Shown here one piece after another: positions 36,015 to 44,427 of a stretch of 64,000 nt of DNA (positions are counted from its first letter, which is position 1; each line of letters starts with the position of its first letter). Origin of the DNA: CAKZSB01 sp964573105 (lineage in GTDB: Bacteria > Pseudomonadota > Gammaproteobacteria > Granulosicoccales > Granulosicoccaceae). Where the stretch lies: the NCBI GenBank assembly GCA_964573105.1, contig CAZNIS010000009.1, positions 62,001 through 126,000 on the forward strand. The letters are read 5' to 3'. The position numbers and the translations under genes were made by a program. A model generated the notes under the pieces. It saw nothing but the letters and a program-made list of their open reading frames with translations, had not been told where the DNA came from and did not search any database.

Positions 36015-37469
36015 CTACGAGTACTTCTCGGGTAGCCTGGTGTGCCAGTCGGTGACCTGCTGGAACTGATGCGCGACGTTCAACAACCGGCCCTCCTGGA
36101 AGTAGTTGCCCACCAGTTGCAGGCCCAGTGGCAGATCACCGCTGAACCCGCACGGTGCAGACAATGCCGGCAATCCGGCCAGGCTCGCTGGAATGGTGTA
36201 GATGTCGTTGAGATACATCGCCACCGGGTCGCTGCTGTTGGCACCCAGCTCAAAGGCCGGTGTCGGGGTCGTCGGGCCAAGAATCATATCGACAGACTCA
36301 AACGCGCTGGCAAAGTCACGGCTGATCAGATTGCGAATCTTCTGTGCTTTCAGATAATAGGCATCGTAGTAGCCAGCCGACAGCGCATAGGTGCCAAGCA
36401 GAATCCGGCGCTTGACCTCATCGCCAAACCCTTCGGAACGCGACCGCTTGTACAAATCTTCAAGATCGGTGGGATCCTCACAGCGATGCCCGTAACGCAC
36501 ACCGTCGAATCGCGACAGGTTCGATGAGCATTCGGCCGGGGCCACAATATAGTACGCGGGTACCGCCAGATGCTGGTTCGGCAGTTCGATATCGACAAAG
36601 CTCGCGCCAAGCCTGGTCAGTGCATCGATAGCCGCCTGCAACGCGCTGGCGATGGCATCGTCCAGACCAGCAGCGAAATACTGCTTCGGCAGGCCGATCC
36701 TGACCCCCTCGATCGAATCGCCGAGTGCGGCCGGATAATCGGGCACCGGCTCGTCGATGCTAGTGGAGTCGCGCGGGTCGTGACCGGCCATCGCAGACAG
36801 CAGCAGCGCACAGTCCTCGGCGGTCGCCGCCATTGGGCCGCCCTGATCCAGGCTGGACGCAAACGCTACCATGCCGTAGCGCGAGACACGTCCATACGTC
36901 GGTTTGATACCGGTAATGCCGCAAAAAGCTGCCGGCTGCCGGATCGAGCCGCCGGTGTCGGTGCCGGTGCAACCGGGAACCAGTCTGGCGCCGACAGCCG
37001 CTGCGCTTCCGCCTGAGCTGCCACCCGGTACCCGGCCCTGCCCCCAGGGGTTGGTCACGGCGCCAAAATGACTGTTCTCGTTTGACGAGCCCATGGCGAA
37101 TTCGTCCATATTGGTCTTGCCGAGCATGACCGCCCCGGCCGACTCGATGCGACTGACCACAGTGGCATCGTAGGGCGGGACAAACTCGGCCAGCATCCGC
37201 GAGCCGCAACTGGTTTTCACCCCGCGGGTGCAGAATATATCCTTGTGTGCCAGTGGCACGCCCAGCAAAGGTGCCGCATCGTCGCTGGCACGCCGGGCAT
37301 CGGCCGCGGCCGCCGCCGCCAGCGCCGCCTCAGCGGTAATCGTGACAAAGGCGTTGAGCTCCGGGTTGGCGCGTTCGATACGCTCGATAAAATGCTGGCA
37401 CAGCTCGACACTGCTGTACTCGCGCGCAGCCAGCGCCCGCTGGATTGAGCTGATAGTTTGTCTATGCAT
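36015..37469 (-). CDS. gatA: Asp-tRNA(Asn)/Glu-tRNA(Gln) amidotransferase subunit A
   Basis: A 484-residue amidase-signature subunit that releases ammonia from glutamine for the GatCAB complex. The amidase signature is complete: the Lys in GVPLAHKDIF, GSSNENSHFG, the Ser cluster in GGSSGGSAAAVG and the nucleophile region GTDTGGSIRQPAAFCG. The length is standard. It lies 99 bases after gatC and 53 bases before gatB. Presence of the complex indicates indirect aminoacylation of Gln and/or Asn tRNAs. Confidence 0.98.
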   Translation of the reverse strand: MHRQTISSIQRALAAREYSSVELCQHFIERIERANPELNAFVTITAEAALAAAAAADARRASDDAAPLLGVPLAHKDIFCTRGVKTSCGSRMLAEFVPPYDATVVSRIESAGAVMLGKTNMDEFAMGSSNENSHFGAVTNPWGQGRVPGGSSGGSAAAVGARLVPGCTGTDTGGSIRQPAAFCGITGIKPTYGRVSRYGMVAFASSLDQGGPMAATAEDCALLLSAMAGHDPRDSTSIDEPVPDYPAALGDSIEGVRIGLPKQYFAAGLDDAIASALQAAIDALTRLGASFVDIELPNQHLAVPAYYIVAPAECSSNLSRFDGVRYGHRCEDPTDLEDLYKRSRSEGFGDEVKRRILLGTYALSAGYYDAYYLKAQKIRNLISRDFASAFESVDMILGPTTPTPAFELGANSSDPVAMYLNDIYTIPASLAGLPALSAPCGFSGDLPLGLQLVGNYFQEGRLLNVAHQFQQVTDWHTRLPEKYS

Positions 37470-37568
37470 CGGCAGATTGATTAACCCGATCTCGGGATTG
37501 GCAGGTGTCGCGAGCGACAGATACGTTGGATAGCGTTTGGCGCAGCCATTTGCAGCCGCCTGCGCGAG

Positions 37569-37856
37569 CTACTCGATGACTTGTGGCACCAGATAGAGCC
37601 CGTCTTCTACCGACGGGGCGATGGCCTGGAATTGCTCGCGTTGATCGATTTCGTCGACGACATCAGCACGCAGGGGCTGCACCGCGTGCAGTGGATGCGC
37701 CATGGGCTCGATACCGTCAGTGTCGACATCCTGCATCTGTTGCGCAAGCGCCAGCACGCCGGCCATCTCACGGGCGAAGTTCGATGCACTGGCCTCGTCC
37801 AGATCGAGCCTTGCCAGGTGAGCGATCTCACCGACCAGTTTGTTATCGACACTCAT
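37569..37856 (-). CDS. gatC: Asp-tRNA(Asn)/Glu-tRNA(Gln) amidotransferase subunit C
   Basis: A 95-residue GatC, the short belt subunit that clamps GatA and GatB. VGEIAHLARLDLDE, the central IEPMAHPLHAVQPLRAD and the C-terminal EDGLYLVPQVIE are diagnostic. It is the first gene of the minus-strand gatCAB operon. Its promoter must lie in the 133-base spacer shared with the divergent MreB-like gene. Confidence 0.96.
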   Translation of the reverse strand: MSVDNKLVGEIAHLARLDLDEASASNFAREMAGVLALAQQMQDVDTDGIEPMAHPLHAVQPLRADVVDEIDQREQFQAIAPSVEDGLYLVPQVIE

Positions 37857-37989
37857 GCGCGCGCGACCACCTGTCAGCCTAAAAGCGGTAATCTAGCACA
37901 CAGTCGCACACCGCGTGCAGCCGCGCCAACAGTTACTATACTTTCTCCCAGGTGGTCTACACAGCCCGTTGCCATTTGCGGAGGACAGT

Positions 37990-39060
37990 ATGTTCAGTAG
38001 CAAGCCAGACGATTCAACACACGCCATTGCGATCGACCCCGGTACCGCGCAAACGCGCATGTATGCGAGCGATGCCGGCCTGATTTTTAATGAGCCATCG
38101 CTCGGCGCCACACTGGGCGATCCATCGGCCAAAAGCGACGATGTCCTGGCCTGGGGGAACGATGCCATCGAGCTCGTTGCCAGTGATCCCGATCGCTACG
38201 ATCTGGTCCGTGCGGTACAACAGGGATCGCCTGGCGACCGCACGCGGGTGGCAACTATGTTGCGCTATTTCCTGCGCAAAGCGCGTCGCAGCGGACTGAT
38301 CGCGCAAAAATTCCACGTGATGCTGGCGCTGCCGTCGACCTTTGCCGGCGCCGACACGGATCGGCTGATCAACACCTGCAGAGTCAGTGGTGCGGCGCAA
38401 ATCCTGATTGCTGACCGGGCTGCGGCCAGCACCGCCGGCGCGTTGATCAATCGCCGTGACTTCGACAATCCGGTGATGCTGGATCTGGGGGCCAGTGGCG
38501 TTGAGATGTGTGGCTACTCAGCTGGCGAAATGGTGTTCCACCGGCAGTTGATACAGGGCGGTGACATCATCGATCTGGCACTGCAAAGCGGCTTGCGGGA
38601 CGAATTCGACATGCAGATCCACGCCGCCGCCGCGCGCGATCTGAAACATCGCATCGGTGCCGCCCTGATCGATGACGAGCACGCGCCGGCGCACACCTCC
38701 TGCCAGGTAGTTGGCCGGGATGTCGTGTCAGGCAGGATTCGTAATTTTCGCATTGGCGCCGACACGGTTCATCAGATGATGCAACCGGTGCTTGCCGAAC
38801 TGTTGCAAGCGACACTGGACGCCTGCGATTGCCTGCCCGCTGCGCTGGCTGACAGCCTGCATCGCAACGGCTTGCGTCTGGTCGGCGGAGGCGCTGCGCT
38901 CACTCACCTGCAAGCCCTGATTACCGAGTACACAGGCCTGCCGATCTCGATCGCGGATCGCCCGCTGACAGCCACTGTCAGAGGGGCTGCCACGATGCTG
39001 GATCAGGCGATTGATACGCGTCGACAAGCCGGGTCTGATTTGCAAAAGATGGTAGGCTAG
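37990..39060 (+). CDS. Divergent MreB-like actin-family protein
   Basis: A 356-residue protein, the size of MreB, with the actin/HSP70 fold order: IAIDPGTAQTRMYASDAGLIFNE... (phosphate-1; MreB has DLGTANT), a FHVMLALPSTF segment, MLDLGASGVEMCGYSAGEMV (phosphate-2; MreB has DIGGGTTE), and LVGGGAALTHLQALITEYTGLP (adenosine motif). The phosphate-2 loop has lost the GGGTTE residues, so normal ATP hydrolysis is doubtful. ATG 37990 has a good GGAGG upstream. Beside gatCAB many gammaproteobacteria carry mreBCD, but here no mreC or mreD follows. It may be a second, specialised paralogue whose main copy is elsewhere, or a non-enzymatic shape protein. Confidence 0.8.
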   Translation: MFSSKPDDSTHAIAIDPGTAQTRMYASDAGLIFNEPSLGATLGDPSAKSDDVLAWGNDAIELVASDPDRYDLVRAVQQGSPGDRTRVATMLRYFLRKARRSGLIAQKFHVMLALPSTFAGADTDRLINTCRVSGAAQILIADRAAASTAGALINRRDFDNPVMLDLGASGVEMCGYSAGEMVFHRQLIQGGDIIDLALQSGLRDEFDMQIHAAAARDLKHRIGAALIDDEHAPAHTSCQVVGRDVVSGRIRNFRIGADTVHQMMQPVLAELLQATLDACDCLPAALADSLHRNGLRLVGGGAALTHLQALITEYTGLPISIADRPLTATVRGAATMLDQAIDTRRQAGSDLQKMVG

Positions 39061-39087
39061 CGCGCCTCAACCCTGCGGTCTTGCTCG

Positions 39088-39288
39088 ATGGAAACGCGCC
39101 TTGAAAATCTTGAATTGAAGCTGATGGACATGGAGATCAGCGTCGAGCAACTGAACAACGTGATCCTGCAGCAACAACAGACGATCGAGCGGCTGACACT
39201 TAAAATCGAACGCTGCGAGCAACTGCTGCAAGCCAGCGAATCACCGATCGCAAGCGCTGCCGAAGAAGTACCGCCGCCGCACTACTGA
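39088..39288 (+). CDS. slyX: SlyX family protein
   Basis: A 66-residue coiled-coil protein: LENLELKLMDMEISVEQLNNVILQQQQTIERL and the typical C-terminal PPPHY. SlyX is a small gammaproteobacterial protein of unclear function. It is 27 bases after the MreB-like gene. Its last 7 bases overlap the convergent Rieske-like gene. Confidence 0.9.
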   Translation: METRLENLELKLMDMEISVEQLNNVILQQQQTIERLTLKIERCEQLLQASESPIASAAEEVPPPHY

Positions 39289-39896
39289 CTGTCGCGCAGC
39301 ACCAGTGTCCGGGTGGCAGTATCCACTGTCCAGTCGGGTACAGTGAGATTCGCGGTGGCGAACGGCCCCTGGAACACCCGGCCCGCCAAATCGTAGCGAC
39401 TGCCACGGCAGGTATCCGCGAATCCGCCTCGCCAGCGCTCGCGCTGGTACAGCAGGTGCGACGGTGGCAGAAAATTCAGCGTGCAACCCAGATCAGTGCC
39501 CAGCGCAATCGCCACAAACCACTCGGGCGAGTTCGAGCGCCAGACATTGACAGCAAAATCCGGCTGTTTCGATTGATTGCTCTCGGGATCCAGCAATAGC
39601 GATGGATTGGCCTCGCGAAGAAAGGCCTGCCACTCCGGCGGGCGGCGCAATACCACGACCGGTCGGCCGTTCCAGTCGAGCAAGCGTGATCCACCAGGCT
39701 CTATATCACCTATCTCAAAGGTACTGGCGACGGTGCGATCGGCACTGCTGTCGCGGCCATCACTCATCGCCTGCAGCATCACCCACAGGCAGACGAGCAG
39801 CGCCAGCAGCAACATCAGCTTCACCAGCACGCGCAGCACAAGCAGCCGAGTGCCACCGCTGTCGGTGCTATGCTCTGAAGTTATTTTGTCGATCAT
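39282..39896 (-). CDS. Membrane-anchored Rieske-like protein lacking Fe-S ligands
   Basis: A 204-residue protein with one membrane anchor (about 17-45, LLVLRVLVKLMLLLALLVCLWVM) and a soluble domain that follows the Rieske fold, like the UCR iron-sulfur subunit. The second box reads DTCRGSRYDLAGRVFQGP, aligning with CPCHGSRYDLSGRV, and the end ANLTVPDWTV matches the usual APxxLxVP. All four cluster ligands are changed: first box GTDLGC instead of CTHLGC (Cys to Gly, His to Asp), second box D-T-C-R instead of C-P-C-H. The two cysteines of the structural disulfide remain. It is therefore probably a cluster-free Rieske relative. No cytochrome bc1 genes are nearby. Confidence 0.75.
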   Translation of the reverse strand: MIDKITSEHSTDSGGTRLLVLRVLVKLMLLLALLVCLWVMLQAMSDGRDSSADRTVASTFEIGDIEPGGSRLLDWNGRPVVVLRRPPEWQAFLREANPSLLLDPESNQSKQPDFAVNVWRSNSPEWFVAIALGTDLGCTLNFLPPSHLLYQRERWRGGFADTCRGSRYDLAGRVFQGPFATANLTVPDWTVDTATRTLVLRDSQ

Positions 39897-39929
39897 TCAC
39901 TCTGGTTCTTTTTCCGGCATGATGCAAAC

Positions 39930-40751
39930 GTGAGCGTCACCCCACCCCCTGTACCGAGCGTGGCAATACTGAGCGACACACCTGGCGGCGACGCCCTCGT
40001 CACCAGCAAGGTAGTGACGCTGGCCGATCAAGACAACGAGAGTCAATTCGACTATCTGTTATTGATGGTTGCCGACAAACTGACCCTGCGCGATCAGCGC
40101 GGCAGAACGGCGGTGGATATTTGTGTCGATTTTTCTTCGCCAGAGTCGCGCCACAAGCTGCGCGCCGGCGCAAAGCACCCGTTGTGTCGTGCGGTCAGCG
40201 GGCGTACCGGGCAGCTCCCGACGGTTTGCGATGCCACTGCTGGCCTGGGTCGCGATGCGTTTGTGCTCGCCACCTCGGGCTGCCGGCTGACACTGATCGA
40301 ACGATCGCCCATTGTACATGCGCTGTTGCAAGACGGCCTGCGGCGCGCCACTCTCGATCCGCACATCGCCGACATCGCCCAACGGTTACGGCTGATCCAT
40401 GGCGACGCCTGCGCACTGTTGCCAACACTGGCTGACGAACAGATTCCCGATGTGGTCTATCTAGACCCGATGTATCCGGCCAGCCGCAAAAGTGCAGCGG
40501 TAAAAAAAGGAATGCGAGCGCTGCAGACGCTGCTTGCCGCGGAAAAATCCGATGCTGCTTTGTCGGCCGAACCGCTATTGCCGATCGCCATCGAACACGC
40601 GCGACGACGGGTGGTGGTCAAACGCCCCACCAGCGCCGACAGCATCGGTACCCACCCGCCCAGTGGCAATATTACCAGCGGCAAAACACGCTATGACATC
40701 TACGCCGGCCAGGCCCGTCAGCGCGACGATGAGCAATCGCCCGGCGTCTGA
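39930..40751 (+). CDS. rsmJ: 16S rRNA (guanine(1516)-N(2))-methyltransferase
   Basis: A 273-residue rRNA methyltransferase of the RsmJ/YhiQ family. The SAM-binding segment CDATAGLGRDAFVLATSG, ERSPIVHALLQDGL, the catalytic YLDPMYPASRKSAAVKKG and the C-terminal KRPTSADSI fit the family closely. The start is GTG 39930. It is divergent from the Rieske-like gene and converges on yajQ with 3 bases between the stops. Confidence 0.94.
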   Translation: MSVTPPPVPSVAILSDTPGGDALVTSKVVTLADQDNESQFDYLLLMVADKLTLRDQRGRTAVDICVDFSSPESRHKLRAGAKHPLCRAVSGRTGQLPTVCDATAGLGRDAFVLATSGCRLTLIERSPIVHALLQDGLRRATLDPHIADIAQRLRLIHGDACALLPTLADEQIPDVVYLDPMYPASRKSAAVKKGMRALQTLLAAEKSDAALSAEPLLPIAIEHARRRVVVKRPTSADSIGTHPPSGNITSGKTRYDIYAGQARQRDDEQSPGV

Positions 40752-40754
40752 TCG

Positions 40755-41246
40755 TCAGTCGCGAAAGTTGTTGTACTGCAACGGGATACCGACGTCGCTG
40801 TCTTTAAGCATTGCGATGGCGCTTTGCAGGTCGTCGCGCTTTTTGCCGTTGATCCTGACCTGCTCGCCCTGAATCGACGCCTGCACTTTCATTTTGGATC
40901 CCTTGATCAGCTTGACGATCTTCGAGGCAGTCTCCTTGTCGATGCCCTGGCGAACCTGAATCACTTGCTTTGCTTTCTGACCACTGGTCTGGATGTCGCC
41001 GTGGTCGAGGCACCCGATATCAATACCGCGCTTGGTCATTTTCTGCAGGATGATCGGCTGCATTTGCTGAATCTGAAAGTCGCTGTCAGCGCTGAGCGTC
41101 ATGACACTATCGGTAACTTCGATAATTGCATCGCTGCCCTTGAAGTCGAATCGAGCGCCTATTTCACGATTGGCCTGATCGACCGCATTGGCCAGTTCGT
41201 GTTCATCTATTTCCGAGACTACGTCAAACGAGGGCAAGTCCGTCAT
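40755..41246 (-). CDS. yajQ: YajQ family nucleotide-binding protein
   Basis: A 163-residue UPF0234/YajQ protein. PSFDVVSEIDEHELANAV, REIGARFDFKGSDA, KRGIDIGCLDHG and the C-terminal DSDVGIPLQYNNFRD are diagnostic. YajQ proteins bind nucleotides; a Xanthomonas homologue has been reported as a cyclic-di-GMP effector. ATG 41246 is used; the frame permits a start 15 bases earlier. A PAS/GGDEF/EAL protein lies at the other end of the window, but no direct link is implied. Confidence 0.95.
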   Translation of the reverse strand: MTDLPSFDVVSEIDEHELANAVDQANREIGARFDFKGSDAIIEVTDSVMTLSADSDFQIQQMQPIILQKMTKRGIDIGCLDHGDIQTSGQKAKQVIQVRQGIDKETASKIVKLIKGSKMKVQASIQGEQVRINGKKRDDLQSAIAMLKDSDVGIPLQYNNFRD

Positions 41247-41361
41247 CTCCACTGTGCACAATAGCTGAATATACTACACAAAACGTCGAACACAGGCGGC
41301 GCTGAACGCGCGACACCGGGCTTGTATACTGGCGAAACACTCACCCTACCGAGTTTGCACT

Positions 41362-42015
41362 ATGGCTGAAAATACTGGCGACCTGCACGCTGAACGGACT
41401 GACTACGGCTACGACGTGCTGACTCGCGCGACACTGAAATCAGATCCGCTGGAGCTGTTCGCCGAGTGGATACAGGCAGCGCTCGACAAGCGCATTAAAG
41501 ATGCGACGGCGATGACGCTTGCAACTGTCTCAGCCGATGGCGCACCATCAGCCAGAGTGGTGTTGTTAAAGAAATTCGATCAACACGGGCTCGGCTGGTA
41601 CACCAACTACGACAGCCACAAGGGACAAGAGCTCGCATCAAACCCTCGCGCAGCGCTGGTACTCTTTTGGCCACAGGTGGAGCGCCAGATTCGGGTCGAA
41701 GGTGTAGTCGCGCGCATGAGTGCGGAGGATTCGGACGCCTATTTCCACAGCCGCCCTGCAGGCAGCCGCTACAGCGCTGCCGCCTCGCCACAATCGAAAG
41801 TCGTTCGGGATCAGGACTGGCTGCAACACGAAGTGGCAAAACTGCGCGAACAGTTTCCAAACGATGACGTGCCTCGCCCGGACAACTGGGGTGGCTACAA
41901 CCTCACACCTTCACGCTACGAGTTCTGGCAGGGACGGCCGAGCCGGCTGCACGATCGCTTTAGCTACACGCGCACAGCCGACAATGGCTGGACTATTGAT
42001 CGGCTTGGCCCCTGA
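41362..42015 (+). CDS. pdxH: Pyridoxamine/pyridoxine 5'-phosphate oxidase
   Basis: A 217-residue FMN enzyme making pyridoxal 5'-phosphate. PSARVVLLKKFDQHGLGWYTNY, the SHKGQELASNPRAALVLFWP region, RQIRVEGVV and the C-terminal EFWQGRPSRLHDR are the family signatures. The length is standard. ATG 41362. Confidence 0.97.
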   Translation: MAENTGDLHAERTDYGYDVLTRATLKSDPLELFAEWIQAALDKRIKDATAMTLATVSADGAPSARVVLLKKFDQHGLGWYTNYDSHKGQELASNPRAALVLFWPQVERQIRVEGVVARMSAEDSDAYFHSRPAGSRYSAAASPQSKVVRDQDWLQHEVAKLREQFPNDDVPRPDNWGGYNLTPSRYEFWQGRPSRLHDRFSYTRTADNGWTIDRLGP

Positions 42016-42034
42016 TGCATAAGCCAATGCCGCG

Positions 42035-42694
42035 CTACTCGATCGGCGCCTCGCCAAGCATGCCGAGTAACAGCGTGTAGAGCTCGTAGCGTCGATGGTT
42101 GTAGCGGTACTCGCTCTCTTTCAGGTGATAGAAAAACTTGCCGCGGCGCAGCCCCTTGAATTTGCCAAGCCGCACACGCAAATAGCGGCCAAATGCATCG
42201 ATGCGCTCGGCATCTCCGGCAAGATTCGCACGCTGCTGGGTGGTGCTTTTCAGTTTCAGCGCCATATCGCGGCGCAGGTCGATGCCGACGGGGTAGTCGC
42301 GCCAGACCGAATCGCGGTACTCACCGCGCTGAATATCGGCATCGTTCGCCGACATCAAATGGGCGCAATAGACTTGATCTTCGTGCAAATACAGCCGCAG
42401 GCCGACGATGCCATCGGCCTCGCTGTGAAGATAGCTGGCCCCTCTGCCATCGGCCTCCTGAAAGGCGTGCGGGTCGATGTTCAAACCCGGCGTGCCCTGG
42501 GCCTGGCTCTCACACCAGTCGGCAATGCGATCGCGCAGTTTGAGGTAGATTGAGTTGACCGAGCGCACGTTGACGCCCGTGAGTTTGGCGCACTGCACCG
42601 CAGTGAGGTCCATCGCGAACAGCTGCAAAATGTAGCGAAAGCACTGTTCGTCGAGCTTGGAATGCTTATAGTATTTATTTTTTACCGCGTACAT
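42035..42694 (-). CDS. IS1595/ISXO2-type transposase relative
   Basis: A 219-residue protein whose ends match IS1595-family (ISXO2-like) transposases: N-terminal HTH region KNKYYKHSKLDEQCFRYILQ...AKLTGVNVRSVNSIYLKLRDRI and C-terminal GKFKGLRRGKFFYHLKESEYRYNHR. The middle is short and atypical. Possible acidic triad positions are Asp74 (NIDPHAF), Asp128 (YRDS) and Asp166 (RIDAF) where the family has D, D and E. There is no N-terminal zinc ribbon. I see no terminal inverted repeats or target-site duplication around it. It may be a decayed element or a domesticated protein. Translation is uninterrupted. Confidence 0.65.
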   Translation of the reverse strand: MYAVKNKYYKHSKLDEQCFRYILQLFAMDLTAVQCAKLTGVNVRSVNSIYLKLRDRIADWCESQAQGTPGLNIDPHAFQEADGRGASYLHSEADGIVGLRLYLHEDQVYCAHLMSANDADIQRGEYRDSVWRDYPVGIDLRRDMALKLKSTTQQRANLAGDAERIDAFGRYLRVRLGKFKGLRRGKFFYHLKESEYRYNHRRYELYTLLLGMLGEAPIE

Positions 42695-42786
42695 TCACGC
42701 CCTCGTTGCGTTCGGTGGATGGCATAACTCGAACGCACAAGTCCGTTGGCGTTGCGCGAAAATTGTATTAACTATTACTCAAATCC

Positions 42787-42806
42787 CGTGTGAGCCAGAT
42801 CACACG
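42787..42806. promoter_or_regulatory. CRP/Vfr-type binding site upstream of glcDEF
   Basis: A full 20-base site CGTGTGA-N6-TCACACG containing the perfect CRP consensus TGTGA-N6-TCACA. It is 121 bases upstream of glcD. A -10-like TATACT lies at 42872-42877, which would put the site about 85-90 bases before the transcription start, a class I position. It could also affect the divergent transposase-like gene. Confidence 0.7.
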
Positions 42807-42927
42807 ACGCGACAATGCCGCACGGCAATTTTGTTTTGCTCGCGTCGGCGCCGGGTCCCGACAAATAACGATATACTGAGCTGTCGCCGGTCACGGCGCG
42901 CCGATACCACCCAGAGCGAAATCCCCC

Positions 42928-44427
42928 ATGTCGCAAGCCCTGTTTGCCGAACCGACGCCCACCCTGGACGAGACCCTGCGCGAGCAGCTGGTCGCCGCCT
43001 TCCTGCAGTTTTTGCCCGACGAATCGGTGCTGCGTGAAGACGAAGATCTCTACCCCTATGAGTCCGACGGGCTGGCGGTCTATCGGCAAAAACCACCGAT
43101 CGTGGTGCTGCCGGAAACCGTCGAACAAGTGCAGCGGATTCTGAAAATCTGCAGCGAGCACGAGCTACCCGTGGTTGCGCGCGGCGCAGGCACAGGTTTG
43201 TCTGGCGGCGCCCTGCCACTGGCCAACGGGCTGGTACTCGGCATGGCGAAGTTCAACCAGATCGTCTCGATTGACGAGGTCACACAAACGGCCGTTGTCC
43301 AGCCGGGCGTTCGCAACCTCGCCATCTCCGAGGCGGCCGCCGATTACAACCTCTATTACGCGCCTGATCCATCGTCACAGATTGCCTGCACCATCGGCGG
43401 CAATGTGGCAGAGAACTCCGGCGGTGTGCACTGTCTGAAATACGGCATGACGGTGCACAACGTCCTGCAGGTCAAGGCCGTGACCATCGATGGCGAGTTG
43501 ATCACCATTGGCTCCACCGCACCCGACACGCCAGGCTACGATCTACTCGGCCTGGTCCACGGCTCCGAGGGCATGCTCGCGGTGACCGTCGAGATTACCG
43601 TGAAGCTGCTGCCAAGACCGCAGAGCACTCAGCTGCTGATGGCCGCGTTCGACGACGTTGAAAAAGCCGGCGACGCAGTGGCCGCGATCATCGCGAGCGG
43701 TATCATTCCGGCCGGGCTTGAGATGATGGACAACCCCGCCATTCGCGCAGCTGAAGCGTTCGCCAAATGCGGGTATCCCGTCGACGCCGAAGCCCTGTTC
43801 CTGTGCGAGCTGGATGGCAACGAAGCCGAAGTGCAGGCACAGATGAAAGCAGTCGAAGCGCTGATCCAGGAGGGCGGCGTCACCCTCCTGCATCGGGCAA
43901 AGGACGAGGCCGAGCGCCAGGCATTATGGAAGGGTCGAAAATCAGCATTCCCGGCGGTGGGCCGGCTGGCGCCAGACTATTACTGCATCGATGGCACTAT
44001 CCCGCGCAAGCAATTGTCTTTTGTACTGCAGCGTATGGATGAACTTTCGGCAGAGTACGATCTGAAAATCGCCAATGTGTTTCACGCCGGCGACGGCAAC
44101 CTGCATCCGCTGATCCTGTTCGATGCCAACAAGCCGGGCGAGCTCGAGCGAACCGAGGCGCTGGGCGGCAAGATCCTCGAACTCTGCGTCGAGGTCGGTG
44201 GCACCATTACAGGTGAACACGGCGTCGGCATGGAAAAAATCAATCAGATGTGCGTGCAGTTCAGCAGCGATGAAATCACTCAGTTTCACGCGCTGAAAGC
44301 GGCATTTGATCCACAGGCACTGCTCAATCCGGGCAAGGCCATCCCTACACTCAACCGCTGCGCCGAGTTTGGCGCGATGCACGTGCACCACGGCCAATTG
44401 CCGCATCCTGAACTGGAGCGTTTTTGA
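42928..44427 (+). CDS. glcD: Glycolate oxidase subunit GlcD (FAD-linked)
   Basis: A 499-residue FAD-binding subunit oxidising glycolate (or a related 2-hydroxyacid) to glyoxylate. The FAD-binding PCMH motif ARGAGTGLSGGALP, GGNVAENSGGVHCLKYG and the C-terminal FHAGDGNLHPLILFD and TGEHGVGMEK motifs are clear. The stop overlaps the glcE ATG by 4 bases, and glcF follows, giving the standard glcDEF order. A CRP-type site lies upstream, consistent with carbon-source control. No glcC regulator, glcB or glcA is seen here. Confidence 0.95.
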   Translation: MSQALFAEPTPTLDETLREQLVAAFLQFLPDESVLREDEDLYPYESDGLAVYRQKPPIVVLPETVEQVQRILKICSEHELPVVARGAGTGLSGGALPLANGLVLGMAKFNQIVSIDEVTQTAVVQPGVRNLAISEAAADYNLYYAPDPSSQIACTIGGNVAENSGGVHCLKYGMTVHNVLQVKAVTIDGELITIGSTAPDTPGYDLLGLVHGSEGMLAVTVEITVKLLPRPQSTQLLMAAFDDVEKAGDAVAAIIASGIIPAGLEMMDNPAIRAAEAFAKCGYPVDAEALFLCELDGNEAEVQAQMKAVEALIQEGGVTLLHRAKDEAERQALWKGRKSAFPAVGRLAPDYYCIDGTIPRKQLSFVLQRMDELSAEYDLKIANVFHAGDGNLHPLILFDANKPGELERTEALGGKILELCVEVGGTITGEHGVGMEKINQMCVQFSSDEITQFHALKAAFDPQALLNPGKAIPTLNRCAEFGAMHVHHGQLPHPELERF

